From Streptomyces tendae (lineage in GTDB: Bacteria; Actinomycetota; Actinomycetes; Streptomycetales; Streptomycetaceae), in contig NZ_BMUY01000001.1 of assembly GCF_014650435.1 (NCBI RefSeq), positions 620,001 through 684,000 of the forward strand: 64,000 nt of DNA, written 5' to 3'. Below the pieces are notes generated by a model. That model was not told the origin of the DNA. It worked only from the letters and a program-made list of their open reading frames with translations, and searched no databases. Shown in pieces: positions 8,488 through 15,973 of this stretch (the stretch's first letter is position 1; each line of letters starts with the position of its first letter). The position numbers and the translations under genes are program-made.

Positions 8488-8522
8488 CCTCCCTCCGGAC
8501 GCTTCGGCCGTCCGGAGGGAGG
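8488..8522. other. 14-bp perfect inverted repeat with 7-nt loop
   Basis: CCTCCCTCCGGACG (8488-8501) pairs perfectly with CGTCCGGAGGGAGG (8509-8522). There is no T tract. It lies 43 bp upstream of the winged-helix gene and could be a leader structure for that minus-strand transcript or a factor-independent stop for transcription entering from the right. Confidence 0.6.
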
Positions 8523-8720
8523 GGAGAGGGGGACCTTCCGGGCCTAAAGGGCGCACCTTCGCAAATGTCGGCGCGTCCGGAGGCACGGTGCGGAATCACC
8601 CGTCGATCCTCACAGGGTTTCCACATCGTTATCCACCGTTGTCCTTCTCGGGTCGAACTCGGCCCACCCGGTCGCGTAAGTTCAAACCCAGGTAATTCGC
8701 GTGAGCAAAGCTACGCGCGT

Positions 8721-8753
8721 GGCACCGCGCAGTGGAGGGGGCTGCGCGGTGCC
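8721..8753. other. 12-bp perfect inverted repeat with 9-nt loop
   Basis: GGCACCGCGCAG (8721-8732) pairs with CTGCGCGGTGCC (8742-8753) around a G-rich loop. There is no flanking gene end to justify a terminator and no T run. It may be part of a structured RNA. Confidence 0.5.
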
Positions 8754-9004
8754 GGATCGGACGCCGGTCATGCACCGGTCGAGCGGGGACCGGATGCCGG
8801 GTCAAGTCCGTGCGGGCCGGGGGCGTCACCCGGACGGGGGAAGCGGGATTCCGTGCCGCGCGCCCGTCGCCGGGCCGGCCGGGCCACTCCCGTCACACGC
8901 GAATCGGCCGCCCACCTGGAGATGTGCGGTGATTTGGCCACCGTTCGAGGCGGAATGCGGGCTTCCGCGGTCATCCGGGCGTCGCCGGACGACTTCGGAG
9001 AGTA

Positions 9005-9105
9005 GTTGTGGCACGCCGATGCACGCAGCATCACTTACGAAGGGTTATGGTGGAAACCCCCCCTCGGGCCGGTCCGTATCCCCCCCACGGACCGGCCCGT
9101 TTTTT
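9005..9105 (+). ncRNA. Candidate small non-coding RNA ending in an intrinsic terminator
   Basis: Between about 9005 and the T6 tract at 9105 the + strand has a small hairpin (GATGC 9018-9022 with GCATC 9028-9032), a C7 run near 9057-9063, and the terminator hairpin whose loop also carries seven C residues. No protein gene on this strand ends upstream, so the terminator most simply belongs to a short RNA. The 5' end is a guess; TAGTTG near 9003 could be a -10 element. The C-rich loops recall the actinobacterial 6C RNA, but a first stem enclosing the C run cannot be drawn, so that name is not assigned. Confidence 0.35.
9065..9105 (+). terminator. Strong intrinsic terminator
   Basis: CGGGCCGGTCCGT (9065-9077) pairs perfectly with ACGGACCGGCCCG (9087-9099), followed directly by six T residues. 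It is the most canonical rho-independent terminator in the window and points in the + direction. Confidence 0.85.
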
Positions 9106-9422
9106 CTGTCCTCCCGGGCGTCCCGTTGAGCGGTGCGCGAGCGGTACGCCCGTAACGAGGAGTTCACCGGTGCGCCGTCCTGTGTCGTGGCATGGCTGCG
9201 CTTGTTCGAGGGCATAAGCCAAGCAGGTCGACGCCCGAACCACGGGTGTCGGTTCTCAGCGGACGGCACGGAGCCGTCCGCCCGGGAGGCCCTTTGCACC
9301 AGCCCCACCGTGCGGTCACGGCACGGAAGACGCGGCGGAGGACCGGTCCCCGGTCCGCGCCAGTGCAGGGCGGCCCCAGGGACCTGCCTGACGACGACCG
9401 TCCGGCGGCCCCCCGACCGGTC

Positions 9423-9470
9423 GGCTCGTTCCCGCCCTCCCGGCGCGGCTCGTTCCCGCCCTCCCGGCCC
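9423..9470. repeat. Two tandem copies of a 24-bp sequence
   Basis: GGCTCGTTCCCGCCCTCCCG occurs at 9423 and again at 9447, with period 24. It lies in the leader region 50 bp upstream of phoH. No function can be assigned. Confidence 0.55.
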
Positions 9471-9520
9471 AGCGTCCACTCCGTCGCTCCCCGACCTCTT
9501 CCGAGGGGGTACGTCCTTCC

Positions 9521-10846
9521 GTGGTGACCAGCACAAAGCGCCACAAGCCCGACAGGCGCACCTACGTTCTCGACACCAGCGTCCTGCTGGCCGACCCGAA
9601 CGCCCTGAGCCGCTTCGACGAGCACGAGGTCGTGCTCCCCATCGTCGTGGTGACGGAGTTGGAGGCCAAACGGCACCATCCCGAACTCGGGTACTTCGCC
9701 CGGCAGGCCCTGCGCCTGCTCGACGAGTTCCGGGTGCGGCACGGTCGCCTCGACGCCCCCATCCCGATCGGGGACCTCGGCGGCACCGTCCGTGTCGAGC
9801 TCAACCACTCGGACCCCAGCGTGCTGCCCACCGGCTACCGTCTGGGGGACAACGACTCCCGCATCCTCGCGGTCGCCCGCAACCTGCAGGCGGAGGGCTT
9901 CGACGTCACCGTCGTATCGAAGGACCTCCCGCTCAGGATCAAGGCGTCCTCCGTCGGGCTCCTCGCCGAGGAGTACCGCGCCGAGCTGGCCATCACGGAC
10001 GCCTCCGGCTGGACCGGGATGTCCGAACTCACCCTGCCCGGTGAGCAGGTGGACGTGCTCTTCGAGGAAGGCCGGGTCTACGTCCCCGAGGCCGCCGACC
10101 TGCCCGTGCACACCGGTCTGACCATCCAGTCGGAGCGCGGCAAGGCGCTCGGCCGGGTCACGCCCGACGGGAACGTCCGGCTGGTGCGCGGCGACCGGGA
10201 GGCGTTCGGCATCAAGGGCCGCAGCGCCGAGCAGCGGATCGCGCTCGACCTGCTCCTCGACCCGGACGTCGGCATCGTGTCGATGGGCGGCCGGGCCGGC
10301 ACCGGCAAGTCGGCGCTCGCGCTGTGCGCGGGACTGGAGGCCGTGCTGGAGCGCCGGCAGCACCAGAAGGTGATGGTCTTCCGGCCGCTGTACGCGGTGG
10401 GCGGGCAGGAGCTCGGCTACCTGCCCGGCTCCGAGGCCGAGAAGATGAGCCCCTGGGCGCAGGCGGTCTTCGACACGCTGTCGGCGGTCACCAGCCGGGA
10501 GGTCATCGAGGAGGTGACCGCGCGCGGGATGCTCGAGGTGCTGCCGCTCACCCACATCCGGGGGCGCTCGCTGCACGACGCGTTCGTCATCGTCGACGAG
10601 GCCCAGTCCCTGGAGCGGAACGTCCTGTTGACCGTGCTGTCCCGGATCGGGGCCAACTCACGGGTCGTTCTCACCCATGACGTGGCACAACGGGACAATC
10701 TGCGGGTGGGCCGGTACGACGGAGTCGTCGCCGTCGTCGAGAAGCTGAAGGGGCATCCCCTCTTCGCGCACGTCACCCTGACCCGCTCCGAGCGGTCCCA
10801 GATCGCGGCCCTCGTGACCGAAATGCTGGAGGACGGGCACATCTGA
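9521..10846 (+). CDS. phoH: PhoH family protein (PIN-PhoH2 type ribonuclease/helicase)
   Basis: The 441-aa protein joins a PIN nuclease domain (residues about 12-150, opening [13 protein letters not shown] with the first catalytic Asp) to a PhoH ATPase domain. The ATPase has a Walker A motif [12 protein letters not shown] at about residues 257-268 and a Walker B motif VIVDEAQ near 355. PhoH2 proteins are ATP-dependent RNA unwinding and cleaving enzymes. GTG 9521 follows GAGGGGG and is the annotated-style start [20 protein letters not shown]. It is monocistronic, with 440 bp of spacer downstream. The assignment is secure at family level; whether it is PhoH2-type rests on the PIN fusion. Confidence 0.9.
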   Translation: MVTSTKRHKPDRRTYVLDTSVLLADPNALSRFDEHEVVLPIVVVTELEAKRHHPELGYFARQALRLLDEFRVRHGRLDAPIPIGDLGGTVRVELNHSDPSVLPTGYRLGDNDSRILAVARNLQAEGFDVTVVSKDLPLRIKASSVGLLAEEYRAELAITDASGWTGMSELTLPGEQVDVLFEEGRVYVPEAADLPVHTGLTIQSERGKALGRVTPDGNVRLVRGDREAFGIKGRSAEQRIALDLLLDPDVGIVSMGGRAGTGKSALALCAGLEAVLERRQHQKVMVFRPLYAVGGQELGYLPGSEAEKMSPWAQAVFDTLSAVTSREVIEEVTARGMLEVLPLTHIRGRSLHDAFVIVDEAQSLERNVLLTVLSRIGANSRVVLTHDVAQRDNLRVGRYDGVVAVVEKLKGHPLFAHVTLTRSERSQIAALVTEMLEDGHI

Positions 10847-11285
10847 CCCGACTCCCGCCCATCCGGGAACTCCGACCCGACACGGGCCGGTTACCCGTCA
10901 GTTCGGCGCCGTCCGGAAAGGCCCAGAGCCTAGCCGGGCGGCGCCTCGGTGTGTGCGGATTTCCGTGAATCGGCTGGGCCAAACGGGATGTGAGCTTTCA
11001 CACGCAACACAGAATTGCCTCGCCCCGCCGGGTTACGGCAGAGTCTCATTCCTGTCAGGCCCCGCATACGACACAGCTGTACCCCCAGCGGTACGGCGCC
11101 CCAGAAGCACCAGATCCAACTCCATAGCAGAGTCGTATGCCGCCCGAGCACCACGCGGCGCTCCCGCCGAGGGAGTTGTCCACCGGGCCCGTGCCTCCCG
11201 TGACCCGTAGTTGGGGAGGCCAGTGCCAGGGGCACGATTGCGTCCGCGAGGGTCACCGAAGCGGGCGATGCTGGAAGGAAACCGT
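10847..11285. other. Gene-free leader region upstream of the SLT muramidase
   Basis: About 440 bp with no plausible gene. Because cell-wall hydrolase genes in Streptomyces can be led by ydaO (c-di-AMP) riboswitches, I looked for that fold but did not find its conserved core. A long 5' leader or distal promoter is likely. Confidence 0.4.
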
Positions 11286-11987
11286 GTGAGCCGGATCTCG
11301 GTCCGGGGATTCGCAGTGGCCTCGGCCACGGCGGTCACCGCCGTCGGAAGCGTCGTCGGAGTTGCCTCGGGCAGCGTCGCGCAGAACAACGACGACGCGG
11401 AGGCGACGGCAGCAGGCACGACGCTGCTCGCCGACATCCCCATGGGTGAGCAGGCGCAGGTGCAGACCGCGTCCCTGACGCAGCAGGCCGACGTACAGGC
11501 CATCGCCGCGGACGCGAGCGCCAAGAAGGGCGCCGAGGAGGCGGCCCGCAAGGCAGCCGCCAAGACCGCCGTGGCCAAGCAGGAGAAGGCCAAGCAGGCG
11601 GCCGAGGAGGCGGCCAAGAAGCGCGAGGCGGAGAAGGAAGCGGCCAGCCGCGACGCCCAGCGCGAGTCCACCAGCTTCGCCGTCCAGAGCTCCTACAGCA
11701 CCGGCCAGATCCAGGCGATGGCCCGTCAGATGGTGCCCAGCGGCCAGTTCCAGTGCTTCAGCAACATCGTGGACCACGAGTCCAGCTGGAACTACCAGGC
11801 CGTCAACGCCTCCTCCGGTGCCTACGGTCTCTTCCAGGCCCTCCCCGCGGGCAAGTACGCCTCCGCGGGCGCCGACTGGCGGACCAACCCGGCCACCCAG
11901 ATCAAGTGGGGCCTCAGCTACATGGACAACCGCTACGGCAGCCCGTGCGACGCCTGGGCCTTCTGGCAGGCCAACCACTGGTACTGA
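11286..11987 (+). CDS. Secreted transglycosylase SLT domain protein (cell-wall hydrolase)
   Basis: The 233-aa precursor begins with a signal peptide (VSRISVRGFAVASATAVTAV then GSVVGVASGSVA). Next come a low-complexity Ala/Lys/Glu coiled coil (about residues 75-125) and a C-terminal lysozyme-like SLT domain with V-D-H-E-S-S-W, whose Glu is the catalytic acid, followed by A-Y-G-L-F-Q-A. It should cleave peptidoglycan glycan strands outside the cell. GTG 11286 has GGAAGGA six bases upstream; an ATG at 11268 would add six residues but has a poorer site. A strong terminator follows. Length and layout match Streptomyces Swl-type hydrolases. Confidence 0.85.
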   Translation: MSRISVRGFAVASATAVTAVGSVVGVASGSVAQNNDDAEATAAGTTLLADIPMGEQAQVQTASLTQQADVQAIAADASAKKGAEEAARKAAAKTAVAKQEKAKQAAEEAAKKREAEKEAASRDAQRESTSFAVQSSYSTGQIQAMARQMVPSGQFQCFSNIVDHESSWNYQAVNASSGAYGLFQALPAGKYASAGADWRTNPATQIKWGLSYMDNRYGSPCDAWAFWQANHWY

Positions 11988-12040
11988 GCCCGCCGTCCGC
12001 CCGTCGTCACCGTCGGCGCGGCCCACGCTCAACCCCGCGC

Positions 12041-12073
12041 AGCCCCTCACCGTCCTAGGGTGAGGGGCTTTCG
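12041..12073 (+). terminator. Terminator after the SLT gene
   Basis: AGCCCCTCACC (12041-12051) pairs with GGTGAGGGGCT (12059-12069), an 11-bp stem followed by TTT. It is placed 54 bp after the stop. Confidence 0.75.
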
Positions 12074-12150
12074 CGCTCCTGCCATGTACGGTCGGACCGG
12101 AACGACTCCAGGGGGGAGTGGTGGGGAAAGACGGGGGAAGAGGACGGATC

Positions 12151-13605
12151 ATGTCACGAGTGCCAGGGTGGCTCGGCCGGGTCGGCGCCGGACTGACGCG
12201 CATGAGCGAGCGGTTGGAGCAGCGCCGGGAGGAAGCGCGGCGGGAGGACGCCGACGAGGGACCGGTGACCCACTCCGACCACGCGCGAGGGCCCCTGGAC
12301 GACACCGCCGGGCACGTGACCGAGGGAACGGCCGAGCACGCGAGCGGGGGCGCTGTCGCGGTCGCGGAGCACGCCGGGGCGCCCCGTCCCGGCGCGGGCG
12401 ACCACCGCCCCGACCCGGCGCAGGCCGTGCCCTGGGGAGTACGGGTGGCCGCGGAGGCCGGCTGGCGGCTGCTGGTGCTCGCGGGCACCGTGTGGGTGCT
12501 GATGCGGGTCATCAGCGCCGTACAACTGGTGGTGCTGGCCTTCGTGGCCGCGCTGCTGATCACCGCGCTGCTCCAGCCGGCTGTGGCCTGGCTGCGCCGG
12601 CACGGGGTGCCGCGGGGGCCGGCCACCGCGCTGACCGCCATCCTCGGGTTCGTGATCATGGGGCTGATCGGCTGGTTCGTCACCTGGCAGGTGATGGAGA
12701 ACATCGACAACCTCTCCGACCAGGTCCAGGACGGCATCGACGAACTGCGCAACTGGCTGCTGAACAGCCCGTTCCACGTCACCGACAAGCAGATCAACGA
12801 GATCGCCAAGAACCTGCGCGACGCGGTCGGCGCCAACACCGACCAGATCACGTCGGCCGGTCTGGAGGGCGTCACGGTCGTCGTCGAGGCGCTCACCGGC
12901 ATCCTGCTGGCCGCCTTCTCGACGCTCTTCCTCCTCTACGACGGCAAGCGCATCTGGCAGTGGTCGCTGAAGCTGGTGCCCGCGGCCGCCCGGCCGGGCG
13001 TGGCCGGTGCCGGCCCGCGCGCGTGGCGGACGCTGACCGCCTATGTGCGGGGCACGGTGATCGTCGCGCTGATCGACGCCATCTTCATCGGCCTCGGCAT
13101 CTACTTCCTGGACGTGCCGATGGCCGTCCCGCTGGCCGTGTTCATCTTCCTGTTCGCCTTCATCCCGCTCGTCGGCGCGGTGGTGTCGGGCGCCCTCGCG
13201 GTCGTCGTGGCGCTGGTGACGCAGGGCGTGTTCGCGGCGGTCATGACGCTCGTCGTGGTGCTGGCGGTGCAGCAGATCGAGGGGCACATCCTGCAGCCGT
13301 TCATCCTCGGGCGCGCCGTGCGGGTCCATCCGCTGGCGGTGGTGCTGTCGGTGGCCGCCGGCGGCATGGTGGCCGGCATCGGCGGCGCCGTGGTCGCCGT
13401 ACCGCTGGTGGCGGTGACCAACACCGTCGTCGGCTATCTGCGGGCGTACTCCCGTGAGGCGGCCCTGCGGCAGACACCGAAGCCGCACGGGGCCACGTCG
13501 ACCGACGCCGCCCCGGCGGCCGACCGGGTGCCCGGGCCGCCGAAGACCCCGGATCCGCCGCGGCCCCCGGCGGACGGTCCGCCGTCGGACACCGCCCCGG
13601 CGTAG
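12151..13605 (+). CDS. AI-2E family transporter (TqsA/PerM-type membrane protein)
   Basis: The protein has a hydrophilic N-terminus of about 105 residues (basic, then acidic, rich in His and Glu). Paired hydrophobic helices follow (LLVLAGTVWVLMRVISAVQL and VVLAFVAALLITALLQ). A central amphipathic region then precedes a C-terminal bundle of hydrophobic helices (LAVFIFLFAFIPLVGAVVSG, LAVVVALVTQGVFAAVMTLV), the arrangement of the AI-2E/PerM family. The C-terminal tail is Pro-rich. ATG 12151 has GGAAGAGGA upstream; GTG 12118 would add 11 residues. Family members export small molecules or act as Na+/H+ antiporters; the substrate here is unknown. Confidence 0.8.
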   Translation: MSRVPGWLGRVGAGLTRMSERLEQRREEARREDADEGPVTHSDHARGPLDDTAGHVTEGTAEHASGGAVAVAEHAGAPRPGAGDHRPDPAQAVPWGVRVAAEAGWRLLVLAGTVWVLMRVISAVQLVVLAFVAALLITALLQPAVAWLRRHGVPRGPATALTAILGFVIMGLIGWFVTWQVMENIDNLSDQVQDGIDELRNWLLNSPFHVTDKQINEIAKNLRDAVGANTDQITSAGLEGVTVVVEALTGILLAAFSTLFLLYDGKRIWQWSLKLVPAAARPGVAGAGPRAWRTLTAYVRGTVIVALIDAIFIGLGIYFLDVPMAVPLAVFIFLFAFIPLVGAVVSGALAVVVALVTQGVFAAVMTLVVVLAVQQIEGHILQPFILGRAVRVHPLAVVLSVAAGGMVAGIGGAVVAVPLVAVTNTVVGYLRAYSREAALRQTPKPHGATSTDAAPAADRVPGPPKTPDPPRPPADGPPSDTAPA

Positions 13606-13663
13606 CGACGGCCACCGCCGCACGGCCTCGCCCACGCGTTCCGGCACCCGCGCGGCCACGCGA

Positions 13664-13699
13664 ACGGGCCCCGCCCACCTCTCGGTGAGCGGGGCCCGT
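13664..13699. terminator. Bidirectional terminator between convergent genes
   Basis: ACGGGCCCCGC (13664-13674) pairs with GCGGGGCCCGT (13689-13699), with an inner CACC/GGTG extension. It sits between the ends of the AI-2E gene and ahpD. Confidence 0.75.
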
Positions 13700-13744
13700 G
13701 CCGTGTGCGCCGCGTCGGGTCGAGGCCCGCGCGGGAGCGTGGGA

Positions 13745-14284
13745 CTACTGGGCGTCGGCCAGGACCGCCTCGGCGTCCAGCGTGACGCCGACGGCCTCGA
13801 CCACGGAGGCGATCTTGAACGCCTCCTGGATCGTCTCGCGGTCCACACCGGCCTTGCGGAGCACCTGCTCGTGCGAGTCCAGGCACATGCCGCAGCCGTT
13901 GATGGCGGACACCGCGAACGACCACAGCTCGAAGTCGACCTTGTCGACGCCCGGGTTGCCGATGACGTTCATCCGCAGACCGGCGCGCAGGGTGCCGTAC
14001 TCGTGGTCCGACAGCAGGTGCCGGGTGCGGTAGAAGACGTTGTTCATCGCCATGACGGCGGCGGCCGACCTGGCGGCCGAGTACGCCTCCGGCGAGAGGT
14101 TCGCCTTCGCCTCCGGCTCCAGCTCACGCAGCACGATGGGGGAGCGCGAGGCGATGGCGGTCGCCAGCACGGTGCCCCACAGCTGCTGCGCCGGCAGGTC
14201 GGAGTTGCCGATGACGGAACCCAGGTTGAGCTTCAGGTCCTTGGCGTAGTCCGGTACGGCGGACTTCAGGGAGTCGAGGGACAT
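13745..14284 (-). CDS. ahpD: Alkyl hydroperoxide reductase D (AhpD), peroxidase-regenerating reductase
   Basis: The 179-aa protein carries the AhpD C-x-x-C site, N-G-C-G-M-C at residues 129-134, with His138 following, and the all-helical carboxymuconolactone-decarboxylase-like fold pattern. The length matches mycobacterial AhpD, in which Cys130, Cys133 and His137 act. AhpD recycles oxidised AhpC using electrons from the dihydrolipoamide branch of 2-oxo-acid dehydrogenases. It lies six bp downstream of ahpC in the same transcript, so both should be induced together by peroxide through OxyR. Confidence 0.95.
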   Translation of the reverse strand: MSLDSLKSAVPDYAKDLKLNLGSVIGNSDLPAQQLWGTVLATAIASRSPIVLRELEPEAKANLSPEAYSAARSAAAVMAMNNVFYRTRHLLSDHEYGTLRAGLRMNVIGNPGVDKVDFELWSFAVSAINGCGMCLDSHEQVLRKAGVDRETIQEAFKIASVVEAVGVTLDAEAVLADAQ

Positions 14285-14290
14285 GTCAGC

Positions 14291-14845
14291 TCACTCCCCC
14301 GACAGCAGCGCGACCGGGTCCAGGGTCTCGTCGCCCTTGCTCCAGTTGCACGGGCAGAGCTCGTCGGTCTGCAGGGCGTCGAGGACCCGCAGGACCTCCT
14401 TGGGGTTACGGCCGACGGAGCCGGCGGTGACCATCGTGAACTGGATCTCGTTGTTCTGGTCCACGATGAAGACGGCGCGCTGCGCGAAGCCGTCCTCGCC
14501 CTCGATGCCGAGGTCGCGCATCAGCTCGTGCTTCGAGTCGGCCAGCATCGGGAAGGGCAGGTCGGTCAGGTCCGGGTGGTCCTTGCGCCAGGCGTGGTGC
14601 ACGAACTCGGAGTCGCCGGAGAAGCCGAGGATCTGGGCGTCACGGTCGGCGAACTCGTCGTTCAGCTTGCCGAAGGCGGCGATCTCGGTCGGGCACACGA
14701 AGGTGAAGTCCTTGGGCCATGCGAAGACGACCTTCCACTGACCCTCGTAGGTCTTGTGGTTGATCTGCTGGAACTCCTTGCCCTTCTCCAGCGAGACGCA
14801 GGCGGTCAGGTCGAACTCGGGGAACTTGTCACCGACAGTGAGCAC
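14291..14845 (-). CDS. ahpC: Alkyl hydroperoxide reductase C (peroxiredoxin)
   Basis: The 184-aa protein has the peroxiredoxin motif D-F-T-F-V-C-P-T-E with peroxidatic Cys51. A resolving pair C-P-C lies at 164-166 in D-E-L-C-P-C-N-W. This is the AhpC1 type that works with AhpD, rather than AhpF, in actinomycetes. It is cytosolic and reduces H2O2, organic peroxides and peroxynitrite. It diverges from oxyR across 138 bp holding an OxyR-type operator, and ahpD follows immediately. Assignment is secure. Confidence 0.96.
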   Translation of the reverse strand: MLTVGDKFPEFDLTACVSLEKGKEFQQINHKTYEGQWKVVFAWPKDFTFVCPTEIAAFGKLNDEFADRDAQILGFSGDSEFVHHAWRKDHPDLTDLPFPMLADSKHELMRDLGIEGEDGFAQRAVFIVDQNNEIQFTMVTAGSVGRNPKEVLRVLDALQTDELCPCNWSKGDETLDPVALLSGE

Positions 14846-14944
14846 GCGCTCTCCAAAAAATGCAGCGAAGAAACACCCATATTGCGAGTGTTTCCCATGG
14901 GTTGGACGTCAGTGATGTTGGCACAGAGTGCATTGATTAGTGAA

Positions 14945-14981
14945 ATAGCTACAATCGGTCGAGTTGATCGGAGGTGGCTAT
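14945..14981. promoter_or_regulatory. OxyR-type operator between ahpC and oxyR
   Basis: The 37-bp sequence reads ATAG-N7-CGGT-N7-ATCG-N7-CTAT, exactly the 4-7-4-7-4-7-4 spacing of the LysR/OxyR tetramer site (consensus ATAG-N7-CTAT-N7-ATAG-N7-CTAT). The two halves are inverted copies of ATAGCNACNNNCGNT. Its end lies three bases before the oxyR GTG and covers the GGAGG at 14970-14974, so OxyR bound here should repress its own gene while activating ahpC. Confidence 0.8.
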
Positions 14982-14983
14982 TA

Positions 14984-15922
14984 GTGTCCAGTAAGAAGAG
15001 GCAGCCCAGCCTCGCCCAGCTGCGGGCTTTCGACGCGGTCGCCGAGCACCTGCATTTCCGTGACGCCGCCGCCGCGATCGGCATGAGCCAGCCGGCGCTG
15101 TCCGGAGCCGTCTCCGCCCTGGAGGAGGCACTGGGTGTCACCCTCCTGGAGCGTACGACGCGCAAGGTGCTGCTCTCGCCGGCCGGTGAACGGCTGGCGG
15201 TGCGGACGAAGGCGGTCCTGGCGGAGGTCGGCGCGCTCCTGGAGGAGGCGGAGGCGGTCCGGGCGCCCTTCACCGGCGTGCTGCGGCTCGGCGTCATCCC
15301 CACCGTGGCGCCGTACCTGCTGCCGACGGTGCTGCGGCTGGTCCACGTGCGCTACCCCGACCTCGACCTCCAGGTCCACGAGGAGCAGACCGCCAGCCTG
15401 TTGGAGGGACTGACGACCGGTCGCCTCGACCTGCTCCTGCTCGCGGTCCCCCTAGGTGTCCCAGGCGTCACCGAACTCCCCCTCTTCGACGAGGACTTCG
15501 TCCTGGTCACGCCGCTCGACCACCGGCTCGGCGGCCGGGAGGGCATCGAGCGCTCGGTGCTGCGCGAGCTGAAGCTGCTGCTGCTCGACGAGGGCCACTG
15601 CCTGCGCGACCAGGCGCTCGACATCTGCCGCGAGGCCGGCCGCGCGGGCGTCCCGGCGACGACGACGGCGGCCGGTCTGTCGACGCTGGTGCAGCTGGTG
15701 GCGGGCGGCCTCGGGGTGACGCTGCTGCCGCGCACCGCCGTCCGCGTGGAGACCTCCCGCTCCAGCCAGCTCCTCACCGCGTCCTTCACCGACCCGGCCC
15801 CCACCCGCCGTATCGCCCTCGCCATGCGCACGGGGGCGGCCCGCTCGGCGGAGTACGAGGAACTGGCGGCGGCCCTGCGGGAGGCGATGGCGGACCTGCC
15901 GGTCCGCACGGTGCACGACTGA
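14984..15922 (+). CDS. oxyR: Hydrogen-peroxide-sensing LysR regulator OxyR
   Basis: GTG 14984 with GGAGG nine bases upstream gives 312 residues. The N-terminal LysR helix-turn-helix is at about 8-66 (LAQLRAFDAVAEHLHFRDAA, MSQPALSGAVSALEEALG). The sensing pair is in E-G-H-C-L-R-D-Q-A-L-D-I-C, Cys196 and Cys205, the spacing of E. coli Cys199/Cys208 that form a disulfide on oxidation. It should activate divergent ahpC-ahpD. A longer upstream frame exists but runs antisense through ahpC and is not real. Assignment is secure. Confidence 0.95.
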   Translation: MSSKKRQPSLAQLRAFDAVAEHLHFRDAAAAIGMSQPALSGAVSALEEALGVTLLERTTRKVLLSPAGERLAVRTKAVLAEVGALLEEAEAVRAPFTGVLRLGVIPTVAPYLLPTVLRLVHVRYPDLDLQVHEEQTASLLEGLTTGRLDLLLLAVPLGVPGVTELPLFDEDFVLVTPLDHRLGGREGIERSVLRELKLLLLDEGHCLRDQALDICREAGRAGVPATTTAAGLSTLVQLVAGGLGVTLLPRTAVRVETSRSSQLLTASFTDPAPTRRIALAMRTGAARSAEYEELAAALREAMADLPVRTVHD

Positions 15923-15952
15923 GCGACCGCCCGGTGCGGCGGTCGCTCAGTC
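15917..15952. terminator. Bidirectional terminator overlapping the oxyR stop
   Basis: A perfect 15-bp stem (GACTGAGCGACCGCC 15917-15931 with its complement 15938-15952) with a 6-nt loop. It includes the TGA of oxyR and serves both oxyR and the convergent ABC permease gene. Confidence 0.8.
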
Positions 15953-15973
15953 ACTCCTCGTACGCCGGTGCGG

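Larger units (their letters stand above)
8446..9520. other. Gene-free 1,075-bp interval with three perfect hairpins and DnaA-box-like motifs
   Basis: No open frame here has a convincing start and ribosome site. The interval holds a 14-bp perfect stem-loop at 8488-8522, a 12-bp perfect stem-loop at 8721-8753, a 13-bp stem with a T6 tract at 9065-9105, and three phased DnaA-box-like sequences at 8618-8647. A 24-bp direct repeat sits at 9423-9470. The terminator on the + strand has no upstream + strand protein gene, which suggests a non-coding transcript. Confidence 0.6.

Noticed and set aside
8618-8647. Chromosomal origin of replication
   Set aside because: The few DnaA-like boxes are far from enough, and dnaA/dnaN are not present.
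9005-9105. Naming the candidate RNA as 6C RNA
   Set aside because: Only the terminator loop clearly carries the C run; the first C run cannot be placed in a hairpin loop.
10847-11285. c-di-AMP (ydaO) riboswitch before the SLT muramidase
   Set aside because: The expected conserved core segments could not be found, although the gene type made it plausible.
13454-14983. Long N-terminal extension of oxyR
   Set aside because: It runs antisense through ahpD and ahpC; GTG 14984 with GGAGG and a normal LysR N-terminus is the start.
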